DNA from: Lates calcarifer
Lineage: Eukaryota; Chordata; Actinopteri; Centropomidae
Direction: 5' to 3'
Assembly: GCF_001640805.2 (NCBI RefSeq)
Contig: NC_066847.1
Location: forward strand, 25,597,504 to 25,661,503
Length of the DNA stretch: 64,000 nt
Both the position numbers and the translations under genes were made by a program. The notes under the pieces were generated by a model. The model worked only from the letters and a program-made list of their open reading frames with translations, was not told the DNA's origin and ran no database searches. Position 1 is the first letter of the stretch. Each line of letters starts with the position of its first letter. Shown piece by piece: positions 1-11,000 of this stretch.

Positions 1-160
1 AGCTAGAGAGAAAGAGTCTGAGAGAGAGGTGTTAGATTCTTGACAGCGGGGTCTCCCATTATCTCTGTAATCTGGTGATAATTAGAATTAGTGCTCGGGC
101 ACCCCCAGGGCGAGACTTTCAATGCCTCACAATGTCTATAAAGGACCTAGAGGTACACTC
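1..160. promoter_or_regulatory. Candidate conserved non-coding element at left edge
   Basis: This stretch is single-copy, without simple repeats beyond a short GA-rich start. It holds homeodomain-type cores (GGTGATAATTAG, then GAATTAG) near 73-90, followed by a C/G-balanced segment. It is probably cut by the window edge. The regulatory role is inferred from composition and motifs only. Confidence 0.25.
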
Positions 161-166
161 CCTCCC

Positions 167-170
<4 letters not shown>

Positions 171-202
<32 letters not shown>
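171..202. repeat. (AC)16 microsatellite
   Basis: A perfect AC dinucleotide run. It forces His/Thr repeats into any overlapping frame, so the open frame at 122-496 is an artefact. Confidence 0.97.
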
Positions 203-204
<2 letters not shown>

Positions 205-402
205 ATACACGCATGCACATGAAATCCTTGACCTAACCCTAGCTCTCAGCACCTCACACAGTGGCCCTCAAACCTTTCTTTCTCATTGCCAACTATTAAA
301 ACAATATCAAAAACCCCTCACACACCACATTCACCTTCAACCCTCAAACGTAAAGGCGCAGTCACTGCCTCAACCCGTGTACACACACATGCGCATGCAC
401 GT

Positions 403-403
<1 letters not shown>

Positions 404-433
<30 letters not shown>
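404..433. repeat. (CA)15 microsatellite
   Basis: A perfect CA run, preceded by an imperfect alternating purine-pyrimidine stretch (ACACACATGCGCATGCACGT, 381-400). Such alternating tracts are classic left-handed (Z) DNA formers. Confidence 0.97.
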
Positions 434-434
<1 letters not shown>

Positions 435-544
435 CACTCCCTGACTGCAACCCCCACTTCACCCCTCTTCCTCGCCCCTGGGCGGTGCACAGCTGAAGGT
501 AACAGTGGGTCGCTGGTGTCGGTGGTGTGGAGCTGAGCCTTCAC

Positions 545-690
545 TGCCCATTAATCTGCTGCTAATTAGAATGCTCAATAGACTCCTAAAAGAGATGTTA
601 GCTGCCTAATTATGCTATCAGCTGGCTAGCTCACTATTAAAGGGAATTGATAAGTGGATACGAAGCAATGAAAACTTGAGCCTGAGCAGA
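545..690. promoter_or_regulatory. Candidate homeodomain-rich conserved element
   Basis: Dense TAAT-type cores occur in 70 bp: CATTAATC (549-556), GCTAATTAGA (561-570) and CCTAATTATG (605-614). They are followed by CTATCAGCTGGC, with an E-box-like CAGCTG. The segment is free of simple repeats although it lies right beside a microsatellite cluster. This looks like a developmental enhancer element, by inference from motif density. No reading frame here resembles a protein. Confidence 0.4.
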
Positions 691-3252
691 GCAGGGCTGT
701 AGCTTTCAGGGGCATCCTTGTCTATTTCACTACCCTGCCCCATTGCTGCTGCTCAGAAAAATAAACAGTAGTTCAGTTGCAAATTATTTTTTAAATGACA
801 TGCATGTCACCATTGTGTTTTATTGCGGGTATAATAAAACAATAATTCTTGGTGAGGGTAAGCTCATAGGCGAAAGGGGATTACCAATAAAAAAGTACAA
901 CCACAGCATCTTTATACAGAAAAGAAGTGGCAATAGCAACTTTATGATAGCTCTTAAATAGTAAAAGTTGCATGAAAATCACAGGAGAATGCAAGCAAAC
1001 AGATTTGAATTGCATATCTATGTAACACAGGAACAGCGTGTGCACAAAGCCAGTTGCTTGCACATCACACATGCACACACAAAACACGCATTTGCCAATT
1101 TTAATTATGTGAAAATACTTCCTGACAACATAAAAGTAATGCTCTGCTTACTTTTTATTTTTTGAAATTTTTTGGTTTTGTCCTTGGATACAACACATGA
1201 TAGCAGCTACTGGAAGTTCATACAAGCTATTTTTCTAATAAATTAAATAAGTAATAATATGAATAAAAGGCAAACACCCAACCCTCTCTGTTGTTGACCA
1301 ACTTTTCAGAAATGAAGAAAGAAAAACATGCATTTTCTGAATTATATGAGCTCTAGGAGATGTCCTGGTGGCAGAGCACCCTCCCCACAAGTTTTTCTTT
1401 TTTATTTCCAAGCAAAAAGAAAAAAGACAGGAGAGAAAAAAAACACACACACCAAGGCCAATCACAGAGAATTCACCATAAAAAGAAATGGTTGTTGATA
1501 CTCAAGGTGTGGTCGGTGGGTAGAGGCCTGGCCACGGCCTTTAACCAGTGTCGTCTGCCATGAAATGTTGTTTTGGTGTCAGTCACAGCCACTGTGACCC
1601 CTGCTGCCTCAACACAATACCTCCAGTACCCCCCAGCCCAGTGTGCAGCTCATTCACTGAGCCTCAACGCGCATTCCAACCATTCACTTCCCCTGGAGAC
1701 TCCCTTTTCCCCTGTCTCTCCCTCTCACCCAGTCACTCGCTCCCTCTTTCTTTTGCTCTGTGTCTCTCCTCCTCTGCTTCTATCTCACCGAATGATTCAG
1801 AATAGAGCAGCACACAACTCAGCAGCAGAGATCAGTGGAAGCCAATACAGTAGACCAAAGCACTTTAAATAGAACAGTGAAGGATGGAAGCAAACAGACT
1901 ATGAGGAAAGCAAAGGCATGACACAGACCATGAAATTTTAGTGCGGTAAAACTCTGTCCTTTTATTTTCACTTGATTTATGAAAGGAATGTTGATTTATG
2001 AAACCTTCAGATATGCCAAAAAAATCATTTGTTCCTTAACTAAAACACCTTCTACTGAGATGGACTATTTGTTTTTATAAGGATACAACTTATCACAAGC
2101 ATGGGGGGGGGATACAACACAGCGATTCAAAGGAGAAAACTTAGAATTATTGTCACCCCAGTGGTTTGACAACAGAGTGAAAAAGAGACATTCACTGAAT
2201 GCATGAATAAAGCTGTTTAATTTGTTTTGGGAGATAAATTTTGAGGAGAGAAAACCAAAGAGAGGAGGTCCAACTAGAATATAAAAATATATAAATCAAT
2301 GCTGACTAACTCTCACAAAGCTAGATTTAAGATTTGTAAAATACAATTTCTAAAGTGCATTAAAGAGGAAAATTAATTTTAAAATCAGCATCAGCAAAGC
2401 AACATTTTTTGGGGGGAAGTAATTAACACATCTCTATTTATCTACATGAATACACATGCCATGCCAAAATAAAAGTGCCTACACTCTACAATTGGTCAAC
2501 ATATTCCGTGCAATCATATGTGACTTCCAGAGAAGAAAAAAAAAACTTATTTTGCTTGGTTGCAATAAAATAAAATCTAATGCAATCAATATAAACCACA
2601 TTTGTAAAGAAGACCATTAAAGCAATTTTCAATGTCTGACAGACAATCAATTTACATGTTTGAAGAATCAAGTGCTGACCTAAACTAAAGTATGTCCAGG
2701 GAAGAGCAGGTTACTATTGATTTACTCCTAGATGAGCACGATGCCTTGTATTTTTCTCTGTGGGTTGTGTATAATGTGGACTCAAATTGACAAAATGGCC
2801 ATTTAGTCTGGGGGGGACAGTGCTTTCTTTATTATGTTGATTGTTGATTTAACTCAATCAAACATGAATGAAGAGATAAAGTAAATAGTGAGCTAAAGAC
2901 CAGCAACTTTCACTGTCTCAGTCTAGATTTAAGAATATTTTTTTTTATCAAGTATGGTAAATGGACAAAATTAAAACAAAATTGTAAGGTTATGTCCTTT
3001 TTGGAATGGGAATGTAAATTATTATATTCTGAACTGTGCACTAGAATATCACAATATGCCAAAATACACTAACTGTATTTCATGTGGGAAATGTTGCAAA
3101 GAGGAATGCTAAATGCTTATCAGCTTTGCTAAAGACAACATGTCACCTGTCTACATCAGAAGTGATTGCAGCTTTATGTGAAAAATAAATATGGTGTTTT
3201 ACTACAGGTCTGCATTTAACAACAGTGATGAACAGAAAATAAACACCATTAA
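691..3252. other. AT-rich intergenic span, no gene seen
   Basis: Both strands were read for about 2.5 kb. A pyrimidine-rich stretch (about 1636-1795, CCCAGCC and CTCTCTC blocks) and a G9 run (2103-2111) are the only compositional anomalies. Short open frames, such as 1573-1872 and 2486-2671, are low complexity or unlike any family I recognise. Confidence 0.6.
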
Positions 3253-3362
3253 CCCCCCCCCCACAGACACACACACACACATGACTGTCTGTACATTTAG
3301 AAACATACTTTTCTCTCCTCTCACAAAGTCTCTCTCCCTCCCTCTTTCTGTCTCTCTCTCGC
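3253..3362. repeat. C10 + (AC)n + CT-rich simple-sequence cluster
   Basis: A C10 run (3253-3262) leads into an AC run (3267-3281) and then a CT-rich, pyrimidine-biased stretch to about 3362. It is low-complexity sequence. Confidence 0.85.
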
Positions 3363-3468
3363 TGTTGTTTGGAGATCGATAGAGTCACCTTGGTTAGCTA
3401 TTTGTAGCCTCACGGTTGGTGGGGTTATATGTGTGTGGGAGAGAGTGCTCCTGTGCGAGGGATGGGGT

Positions 3469-3520
3469 GGGTTGCATATGTGTGTGTGTATGTGTGTATG
3501 CGTCTGTGTGCATGCATGTA
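3469..3520. repeat. Imperfect (TG)n tract
   Basis: TG dinucleotides interrupted by TATG, CGTC and GCATGCATG. It is an older, decayed microsatellite. Confidence 0.8.
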
Positions 3521-4262
3521 CAGGAGAAAGAGCACACAGGGTGTGAAGAAAGCCATGGGGATCAGCATTAGCTACAGAGCCCTTTTTGCTCCTCTTTAAA
3601 CTTGATCAAAGGCAATAGTAGTTGAAGCCTATTAAAGCACGTCCTTCTCAAATGTGCAGGATAAGAACACCACATATTCAGAGGGGGCTCATATTTAAAA
3701 GACACAGCCAATGAAACCAAAATGTATAGTTTTTTGAAAACATTAATGCCTGATAGTTTAAAAAAAAAAAAAGTGAAGGCAAAAATAAAGAAGAAAGTTT
3801 TCTGAAGGGGTAAAGGCCTGAATTCAAAGCCACACCTTTGAAATCTTGAACGGCTTGATCCACACTTGCTAACTGGTTTATCAAAATCACCACAGCTATT
3901 TGCTGTGGTTGTCTGAGCTTATAAAAATACAATTTCAACTTCAGGGAAATGTTTTTGATGGCTTTTCAGTCACATTTTTATATAGTCCACCAGATGCAGG
4001 CTGCTTTCTTTTGAGAGTTTATTTTTCTTGGTCTCCACTTCATATTGTTGAAACTTAATCACATTTCCAAGTTTTTTTTTTTTTTTCTCGGTGTTAAAAA
4101 ACCTGAATTCATTTTGTCCAATATAAAAACTTACACATGACGGTGTGTGAAAATACAGACTAAATAACTGAACTTGGTTAATAAATTAATTATTATATTC
4201 TGACTTGCTTTCCATAAAGAGAGCCTTACACCTTAAATATATACATCTTGTTAATATATGTG
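3521..4262. other. AT-rich spacer with A12 and T15 homopolymers
   Basis: It contains a poly-A run (3760-3771) and a poly-T run (4072-4086). A CTCF-like half motif, CCACCAGATGC, lies near 3988 but lacks the GGC end. Nothing coding was seen. Confidence 0.55.
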
Positions 4263-4282
4263 TTAATATGTTAACATATTAA
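4263..4282. repeat. 20-bp perfect palindrome
   Basis: The arms TTAATATGTT and AACATATTAA are perfectly complementary with no spacer. A partial copy (TTAATATATG) lies just upstream at 4251-4260. AT palindromes can extrude as cruciforms. Function is unknown. Confidence 0.85.
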
Positions 4283-4283
4283 A

Positions 4284-4789
4284 GTATATTTTAGTGCTTG
4301 CATACTGGCAAATACATAGTATTTACTTACTGCAATTAAAGCATCTTGAACTTCCATATTCAGCGTCATCAGGGGTTGGATAGTGTGTAAAGATTGTGAA
4401 GTGGATGAAATAGAATCATGTATTGTGACTTAAATGACAGATTATGAATGGGCGAGCGGATGTTATGTGGAAAACTAAACAGTGAGTGAAGAGGTGAGGG
4501 GAGTTCCTCATGCCACTTATAGCTGGTGTGGCTGGTGCCTGGTTTCTCCGTGCCTCGCACAGTCCTCCAGAGGGATGAATTAGAATAAACATATATAATC
4601 AGATAATTAGGCATTCACCACAGATCTCCGCGCACGCACACACACATACGAGCACACTCACACACATTCAGTTGCATGCCTCGGGCAGGGAAAGCCAATG
4701 AAAGCAGATTAGCAGATGTTTAAAGACAGTAGTGAGCACTGGGGCTTGTGTGTTTATTTTTGTGTAATGACCAATTTAAGGTTGGATTT

Positions 4790-4794
<5 letters not shown>
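4284..4794. other. Spacer, no gene seen
   Basis: Mixed AT-rich sequence with a short interrupted CA patch (4633-4670). The minus-strand frame at 4369-4614 has no family resemblance. Confidence 0.5.

Positions 4795-4823
<29 letters not shown>
4795..4823. repeat. Poly-T tract (T29)
   Basis: A 29-nt uninterrupted T run. It may be the reverse-oriented A-tail of a decayed retrocopy, but no retroposon body is recognisable on the left side. Confidence 0.95.
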
Positions 4824-4829
<6 letters not shown>

Positions 4830-4985
4830 CTGGAGTTTATTTAAAATCAAATGAGATTGTTTTTAAAAATTAGATGTCAAATGTTTTATTTGGATAAAAA
4901 GCAAGTTGAAGATAAACCACAAATTATGAATGTCAGGTACAGTACTTGTTCATTTTGAGAGAAACTAATCAAGTCAGAGGCCATC

Positions 4986-5160
4986 CTTTCATCAGCTGCA
5001 AAATAGTGCGTGACGTTGCCCTTGCTCATCCCACCCTGTCAAATTAATTAGTACCCATCATTAATTTGCTACCAAAACTGGCTGTGACCTGCTAATCCAG
5101 CTCCACACTGGTATCAAATCAGCCGTGTATACCTGTCAGATAAATTCTCATATCCTGTCC
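4986..5160. promoter_or_regulatory. Candidate conserved non-coding element
   Basis: Homeodomain cores cluster at 5041-5070 (AAATTAATTAG, then CATTAATTTG), followed by GACCTGCTAATCC and CACACTGGTATC. The segment is single-copy and free of simple repeats. The enhancer role is inferred. Confidence 0.35.
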
Positions 5161-5358
5161 CATTTCTTATTCAGGAAATCTGTCAAAGTTACCTCAGCCT
5201 TACCCCTTCTCCCCAGAATGAAAACAATCAAGCAGGAAGGATTTGCGTTTTGACAGTTATGACAAAGCAGAGGGGGCTTGTTCGGTTTCAAAGTGGAATG
5301 ACTGCACCCCCTAAAGGTCTTTGGAGGAATTTCACACCAGCTTCTCCTCACCTCCAAG

Positions 5359-5381
5359 CCCCCCCACTCCCACCCCACCCC
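5359..5381 (-). other. G-quadruplex motif on the minus strand
   Basis: The plus strand shows four C-runs (7, 3, 4 and 4 C) separated by 3, 1 and 1 nt. The minus strand therefore fits the canonical G3+N1-7 quadruplex rule, and the plus strand an i-motif. It sits in a C-rich, purine-poor stretch (5340-5415). Confidence 0.7.
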
Positions 5382-5479
5382 AACCTCAACTCCCGTCCAC
5401 CCCCAGCTCCACCACCGAGCTACCAGACAGTCGCGCAGAGAGGGGAGAGGGTGAGGGAGAAGACAGAGGGGTGTTCGTG

Positions 5480-5683
5480 CCACCAACATCATCCTCTCCA
5501 CCGGCCTGCTCTCGTCTGCCGGGGTGCTTATGATCCATTTTCCCCTAGATATGAGAAAGTTGCTCGCTCAGAGGAAGAAAGCAGTCAATCAATGCTACTG
5601 AAATAGCCCCACTCCATTAGCAGGCGGTAACAGGAGCTGTGCCCTTGCTTAGGGGACTTTGGCTCAGGCGGCTCCAGTCCCCT

Positions 5684-5684
<1 letters not shown>
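5480..5684. promoter_or_regulatory. Weak candidate conserved element
   Basis: A repeat-free segment with several CpGs (CCACCGGCC, CTGCCGGGG, GGCGGTAAC) ahead of a TC microsatellite. Only composition supports the call. Confidence 0.2.

Positions 5685-5717
<33 letters not shown>
5685..5717. repeat. (TC)16 microsatellite
   Basis: A perfect TC run. The polypyrimidine mirror symmetry permits triplex (H-DNA) structure. Confidence 0.96.
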
Positions 5718-5719
<2 letters not shown>

Positions 5720-5869
5720 GCCTTTGACTTACTGACTCTCTCTCCCTATACCCGTCTCTCCCCACCCTCCCAAACTAAAACCAGATCCAGATAGTTTTAC
5801 AGATATTATGGCATATCTTCCAACAGCCCTCTCATTTCCGCCTCTTTATTTCCTCTTACCTCAACACCC

Positions 5870-6240
5870 GCCACGACAGTGCACCTTGTGTCATTTTAAA
5901 AGCCTGTTTGCGCCCGTCTAAACATCCTTGTCTTTGTCTTGCCAAGTCAGCCAGGCAGTCGGTCGGTCAGCCGGTGCCCTGTTTGCCTGCCTGGCCCTGC
6001 TGCCTGTCTCTAAAGACCTCTAATTGTATTAAAAGTACTCCCCTCCACAGGCCCTTACACCCCGATCTTTGTGTCGCCGAAAGCCGATACCTCAAAGCTC
6101 CTTTTGTTTTATAAGGGGAAAATCGTTTGGGAGTGGACCCCGGGATCTCCACCTGGCGTGCATGCCTCTCTCAACTGCAGATTATTACAAGGAACATCTG
6201 CTCGGGGGTCACCAGCAGTGTCAGTTGGCATAGAAAGATA
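5870..6240. promoter_or_regulatory. Candidate conserved non-coding element, CpG-retaining
   Basis: About 370 bp without simple repeats, with many CpGs (CGGTCGGTC, CGCCGAAAGCCG, GCTCGGGG), TCTAATTGTATTAAAAG and GCAGATTATTAC. The CpG retention contrasts with the flanking AT-rich DNA. Frames on both strands (5908-6114, 5967-6152) are short and unlike known proteins, so an exon is not supported. Confidence 0.3.
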
Positions 6241-6384
6241 GGCACCATGGATCATCTTCACTTAAGCCCTGCACCCTCCCCCGTTTGAAGTGTACAGGAC
6301 GAATGGTTTCATTTTGAGGAGCAGGGAAAAAAGAGAAAGTTTGACTATGTTAGAAAAAGTCATACAGGATGAGCTGAATTATTT

Positions 6385-6420
6385 GGGTTAGGGTTAGGGT
6401 TTAGGTTTGGATTAGGGTTA
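6385..6420 (+). repeat. Short degenerate interstitial telomere-like repeat
   Basis: Three consecutive matches to the vertebrate telomere unit (GGGTTA) and then degenerate GGTTTAGG/GGATTAGG units, about 36 bp in all. It is far too short to be a chromosome end. Confidence 0.8.
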
Positions 6421-7012
6421 ATCCTCTAATGTGGATTTGTAGCAAGAGTGAAGGACACACAACATCCAGCGGAATTAAAGAAAGAACTGGGTATCACTGA
6501 AGCTGCATAAACACTAACGCCACAGTATAGTGTAAAGAAGGCCTAAATGTGGGGAAATCCTGTCGTGTTACAGATTGTGAAATTTTTATTTTATTTCCTT
6601 TTTAATGCCACTGTATTATCAAACAAAACTGATAGAGAGCAACAAAGCTGCATTAATCTCAAGGATACACACACACACTCCCTGACATCTACCGGTCTCA
6701 TATCCAATGCTGTCTTTCCTCAGGCGCACACACCCCACCCAAAGCCCCGTCTCCTTCACCCTCCACCCCCATCCCCCGCCTGTCCTGTCCTAACCCAAAC
6801 TCAGCTGGGCGGCACAGAGATCGTAGCCGTGTGTAACGCTGTGTCAGGTGCTATTAGAGGCTGTTAGGTGGCAGCCTCCATCACTCTCTGCCTCTCCGTG
6901 TCCACTCCAGGGGTGAGGTGGTGCAATTGCCTTACATACACGCGCACCACAGTGCAGTGACAGGAAGGCCTGATTGGCAGTGACACGACCATGTTGCAGA
7001 GGGATGGTACAG

Positions 7013-7015
<3 letters not shown>
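6421..7015. other. Spacer with a weak conserved-looking block
   Basis: It is mostly AT-rich. The part at about 6800-6935, with GATCGTAGCCGTGTG and GGTGCTATTAGAGG, is repeat-free and CpG-containing and could be a short conserved element. An AC patch sits at 6666-6679. Confidence 0.35.

Positions 7016-7079
<64 letters not shown>
7016..7079. repeat. (GA)32 microsatellite
   Basis: A long perfect GA run of about 64 bp. It is a homopurine mirror repeat and so a good intramolecular-triplex (H-DNA) former. It generates the Arg-Glu repeats of open frames on both strands, which are not genes. Confidence 0.98.
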
Positions 7080-7082
<3 letters not shown>

Positions 7083-7158
7083 GACCCAGGTGGTGTCGGA
7101 GCAGCTCCACAGGGTGTTATTCTATCTATCCAGCAGGACCTCAAGAGCTGATGGGAGA

Positions 7159-7161
<3 letters not shown>

Positions 7162-7222
<61 letters not shown>

Positions 7223-7238
7223 ATGCGTGTGTGTGTGT
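7162..7238. repeat. (TG)n microsatellite, about 77 bp
   Basis: Uninterrupted TG to 7220, then GCATGC, then a further TG run to 7238. It lies only 82 bp from the GA tract, making a compound H-DNA/Z-DNA-prone cluster. Confidence 0.97.
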
Positions 7239-7689
7239 CTTCCCCAGGTGCTCTGTTGGGACATATTACATATACTGTACAATGACAGAGATGGCCCTGA
7301 ATGAGACTGGATGGACTGGTCGGGGAAAGGGTGGTGTAAAACATGTGACATAGTGAAAGATGTACTTGTCTGCTGTAGGAGAAATCTCCAGATAGCTTGT
7401 AGATAATACATTTTTGTGTTAGAATGGCTTTTACTGTGAAGTTAGGACTGAATATGTTCATCTTACATTTGACAACTATAGGGAGTATGGTAAACAATGA
7501 TATCAGTTAGGTGTATATATGTATATAGTATGCAATGGTGGTAAATGTAGATGATATTATCAATTTTACCTCAAATACATAAAACTAATATATCATTACA
7601 ATGAAGAAATAGTTGCTCTGGTAGCTCAATCTAAAGCAAGATACCATATTCACTTATTATATTTTATCATAAGCAGAAACTCTTACTAT
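7239..7689. other. AT-rich spacer
   Basis: Only short TATATGTATATAG-type runs (about 7510-7530) were seen. There is no coding or RNA feature. Confidence 0.55.
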
Positions 7690-8085
7690 TGAAGTGGATT
7701 TAGCTGCTAACTGCTGTGGAGCATGCCACGGTAGAATAAACAGCCATCTGCATGACAGAAACCAGTGCTCCCTGCTTTGTGATGAAGAGAAATGAAAGGT
7801 TCAAGAGAGGAGTGAGCGTTAGGCCCCCCTGTGGGGCTGCCCTTGTCTCGCCTGATCCAATGTGTTGAAAAGTGACGGCAGCTCCCTGGCACGGTGTCTC
7901 TCGTTTGTTTCAGCTGTTGCTCGGCTTTCTTATTTCCTCCATCTGCTCCGCGTCTCCACCTCAAACTTCCCGCAATATTATTAAACAAATGTGGGCCATT
8001 GATTTCCCGGGTCATTTGATATTGCCGTATCACGGATCATAAATGACCTCCTGTGTATTTGATTATGTAATTGCCCAAAATGCTA
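7690..8085. promoter_or_regulatory. Candidate conserved non-coding element
   Basis: About 400 bp of high-complexity single-copy DNA. The right part (7970-8075) is the most element-like: GCAATATTATTAAAC, CATTGATTTC, GATTATGTAATTGCCC and a palindromic CCCGGG. A CCCCCCTGTGGGG block lies near 7825. The minus-strand frame at 7707-8033 has no family resemblance. Confidence 0.4.
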
Positions 8086-8340
8086 CTTTTAATTAAAGGC
8101 TGTAAAGGTCCACTAAAACTGAATCACCTATGTCATGAGAATTTGCTGGACATAATTCAGTCTTCTGCAATAAAAAGTAGGCCATATTCCAGATTAACTA
8201 AGGAGAGGTTGAAATGCTCCCACTGGTGTAATATATTTGACTTTTATTCCTATTCAGCCTATAATGTTGATAGTGGTAGTGCTCAGTACTGTTCAATACT
8301 GCCTATTTGTTTTTCTAAATGTAAAGTCACGACAGGGTTT

Positions 8341-8392
8341 GGGAACAAAATTATCGTTCCCAACACTCACAAATTATGCTTTGTGAGTGTTG
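8341..8392. repeat. Two adjacent perfect hairpins
   Basis: The first has a 6-bp stem (GGGAAC 8341-8346 with GTTCCC 8356-8361). The second has a 13-bp perfect stem (CAACACTCACAAA 8361-8373 with its complement 8380-8392) and a 6-nt loop. They share one base. This could be an RNA hairpin or the remains of an inverted-repeat element; no function can be assigned. Confidence 0.75.
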
Positions 8393-10699
8393 AATGTGTT
8401 TTTTGAATGTTACGTGCACCAAATGATTATTAAATTAATTTAAGTGCCACTGTGTCTGCCCACTTTGCATTATATTCGTATCTTTTTCTTGCCTTTTGCG
8501 TCTTCATTTTTTTTCCACAAACTGCACTGTGATTACATAAAACTCTCAAAAGCACTACTTCACCAGTACGTATACTACAGCTTCCATGGACATTGTGTAT
8601 TGTACTGCATGTTTCGCGGGTCACCAACAAATAGGATCCATCACACAATAATACCTATACAAGTAATTGCCTTTCTTCAGGCTATGAGGCCCCGAGGTCC
8701 TCTTGTCCACCGAAAGCTTTGCTCATAAACTCCTGATTCTAAAATTTGATATTGTGGAGGCCTCGCTATTGTTGCTCATACCAAAGCCTGGCTGATACTG
8801 TGTTAGCACCAGGACTAAATCTCATGTTCTTCACATTGTATCTCATAACTCAGTTAGCTTTTCAAAAACACAAGATGTTTTCAGAACGCTCAGGGGGAAA
8901 TGACTCATGTATCAACTTTGACAAGGGAAAAGCTCAAATTATGACATGAACAACTTGTGAATCATTTTTTACAAAAACACAATAGTTTTTATGCCGCTGT
9001 ATTTCTGCCATTATTAACCTCTCAACCAATAACATTTCCTTCATCTGCCTCAACTTATCAACAAAAACAAAGATGCCCTGGGCCATCAACAACCACTTTG
9101 CTGCCCCCTCTTATCCCTGGTGCAAAATAAATAAATAAGTAAAAAAAAATGTCCCAACCACAAAGAAGGAACTCCAACAAACAATAAAGACAATTTAACA
9201 GTAATGTTCAGTGTAATTTTTAGAATCAGACAGTGTGGTTTGTCATTTCTTATTTGATTGAGTCTCAGTAAACAACATTACGACCTTTGCTTATGTTGCT
9301 TTGTTGCCTTTGGCTATCTGCCAAATGCAAGCAACAAATCAGGGCTTATTTCATAAATGCATTTGCCCAGCCTATTGGATCGGACAGAGGAAGATCAGAT
9401 TTATTCAGGTATACGTGTACGCCCACTACAGATGGTCACACAGTATCAGTTATGTTATCACTAACATACACCACTTGTCACAGTACAGGATTTTGGGCCA
9501 GAATTATACAGATTTTCCCTTCAAACCATGTTGATACTAATTAAAACATGTTGACTGAGAATAGACAAGCTAATAATTAGGCATATTTCTTCTTAATATA
9601 TATAGCGCAATATCACCCAATGCCCTTACACCTAGTATAGGGAGCAGTGGGGTGTGTTTACATGGTTCGTCTTCTTTGAAAAGGACACATCTTATTAGCG
9701 TTTGTTTGTCCCTTGCCTTGAAATCCCAGCAAATGACTAGGGAGTTCATTTTCTAACATCTCTGAGCTGAACATGAAAGAACCCTCTGGTAATTAGTATA
9801 TACTGATTAATGATTGTCAGTATCATAGCTTCCTCTGCTTTAATCAACTAAACGCACACAGAAAAATATAGCCTGTGTATATCCTAGAGTGCTGTTTCCA
9901 CTTGGGCATGGTTTTGTAGATTCTGAAATTTGTATGTGGACGGAATCCTAAAGCACAACAAGGTTTTGCTAAATTAATGAGTACATGGTGCATATTTACC
10001 CTTTATCTAAAGCCCAAGTGTCTAATAGTGAAGCCACATGCTGTCCTCACAGCCACATGTGAGTAGATTTGGAATGATAAAAAGGAGTGCTTCCTTTGGT
10101 CAAACTGTATCAATGTGAATAACTGTGCGCTGCTGTGATCTAGAGTGTACACAGTGAATGTTTATTTTTCACACAAATTAAAATTATTATTAACAGTATT
10201 ATCTGCCGAGTGGTGCTTTGGTAGTTCAGACATATTTCCAAAGACTTTCAATCAAACACCACAAGGCAAATAAGAAGAGGTAAACAGATCCATGCTAGCC
10301 AAACGGAATGGCACAAACACACTCAAACACACACAATGCATGAGCACAAAAAATCATTGCTAATTATTTCAAGCAACACACTGATCAATCCTTCATAACA
10401 TAACATCATTCCCCATGTAGGTTCTCAGCTACAATCTGATTCTGGTAATGTTTTTAAGGCTCTCATGCCTTTAGATTTTCTATCAGCTTTATGGATTTTA
10501 CTGCAGTGAAAAAGAATAGGAGGCCAGTTCTTTTCTAAAGGAGTTTATCATAGCCCATCTGATTAGATTGACAAAATATTCAATAAAATGCTTGTTAAAA
10601 GTAATCTAATAAGAAGCCATGCAATGTTACCCAAGGATCCAAACTAGGCTTATTGTTGAGTCTGCATACTGTATATCATTCACTGTAGAACTTAATTTT
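8393..10699. other. Long AT-rich intergenic span
   Basis: About 2.3 kb with no recognisable feature beyond an A9 run (9141-9149), AATAAATAAATAAG near 9126 and an imperfect CA patch (10315-10336). The overlapping frames at 9287-9544 and 9301-9534 shadow each other and match nothing I know. Confidence 0.55.
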
Positions 10700-11000
10700 A
10701 TTTGAATCAGACATATAGTTTTAAATTCCAAAAAGGAAATGGAATCCATTCCTCCCTTTACATTTTCATGAGATTTTCAAGACAAGAGCAGCTAAGGGTA
10801 TTAACACCTCTTGAAAATGTGCACTCCTGCACATTTATGAACCCCGGAGCTTCCCCCAGCCTGGATTTCTCTGAGGTGAAAGGTTCCAAATCCCTCTTTA
10901 GATGGGTTGATCTTCTCAGGCCCATTATGCCCCTTCACTGTGACAGACTGGAAGCTGAGAGGCAGTTTGGAGTAGAACACAGATAAAGGAGGAATTAAAG
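10700..11000. promoter_or_regulatory. Weak candidate conserved element
   Basis: Repeat-free and mixed composition, with an inverted GGAAATGGAATCCATTCC-type motif at about 10736-10752. An open frame on the plus strand (10702-10986, 94 residues) shows no domain or motif. I read the span as non-coding. Confidence 0.2.

Noticed and set aside
6932..7411. Long open frames on both strands, up to 159 residues, rich in His-Thr, Ser-Leu, Cys-Val and Arg-Glu repeats
   Set aside because: They are translations of the (GA)n and (TG)n microsatellites; dinucleotide repeats rarely contain stops. The same reasoning removes frames at 122-496, 26284-26697 and 53406-53809.
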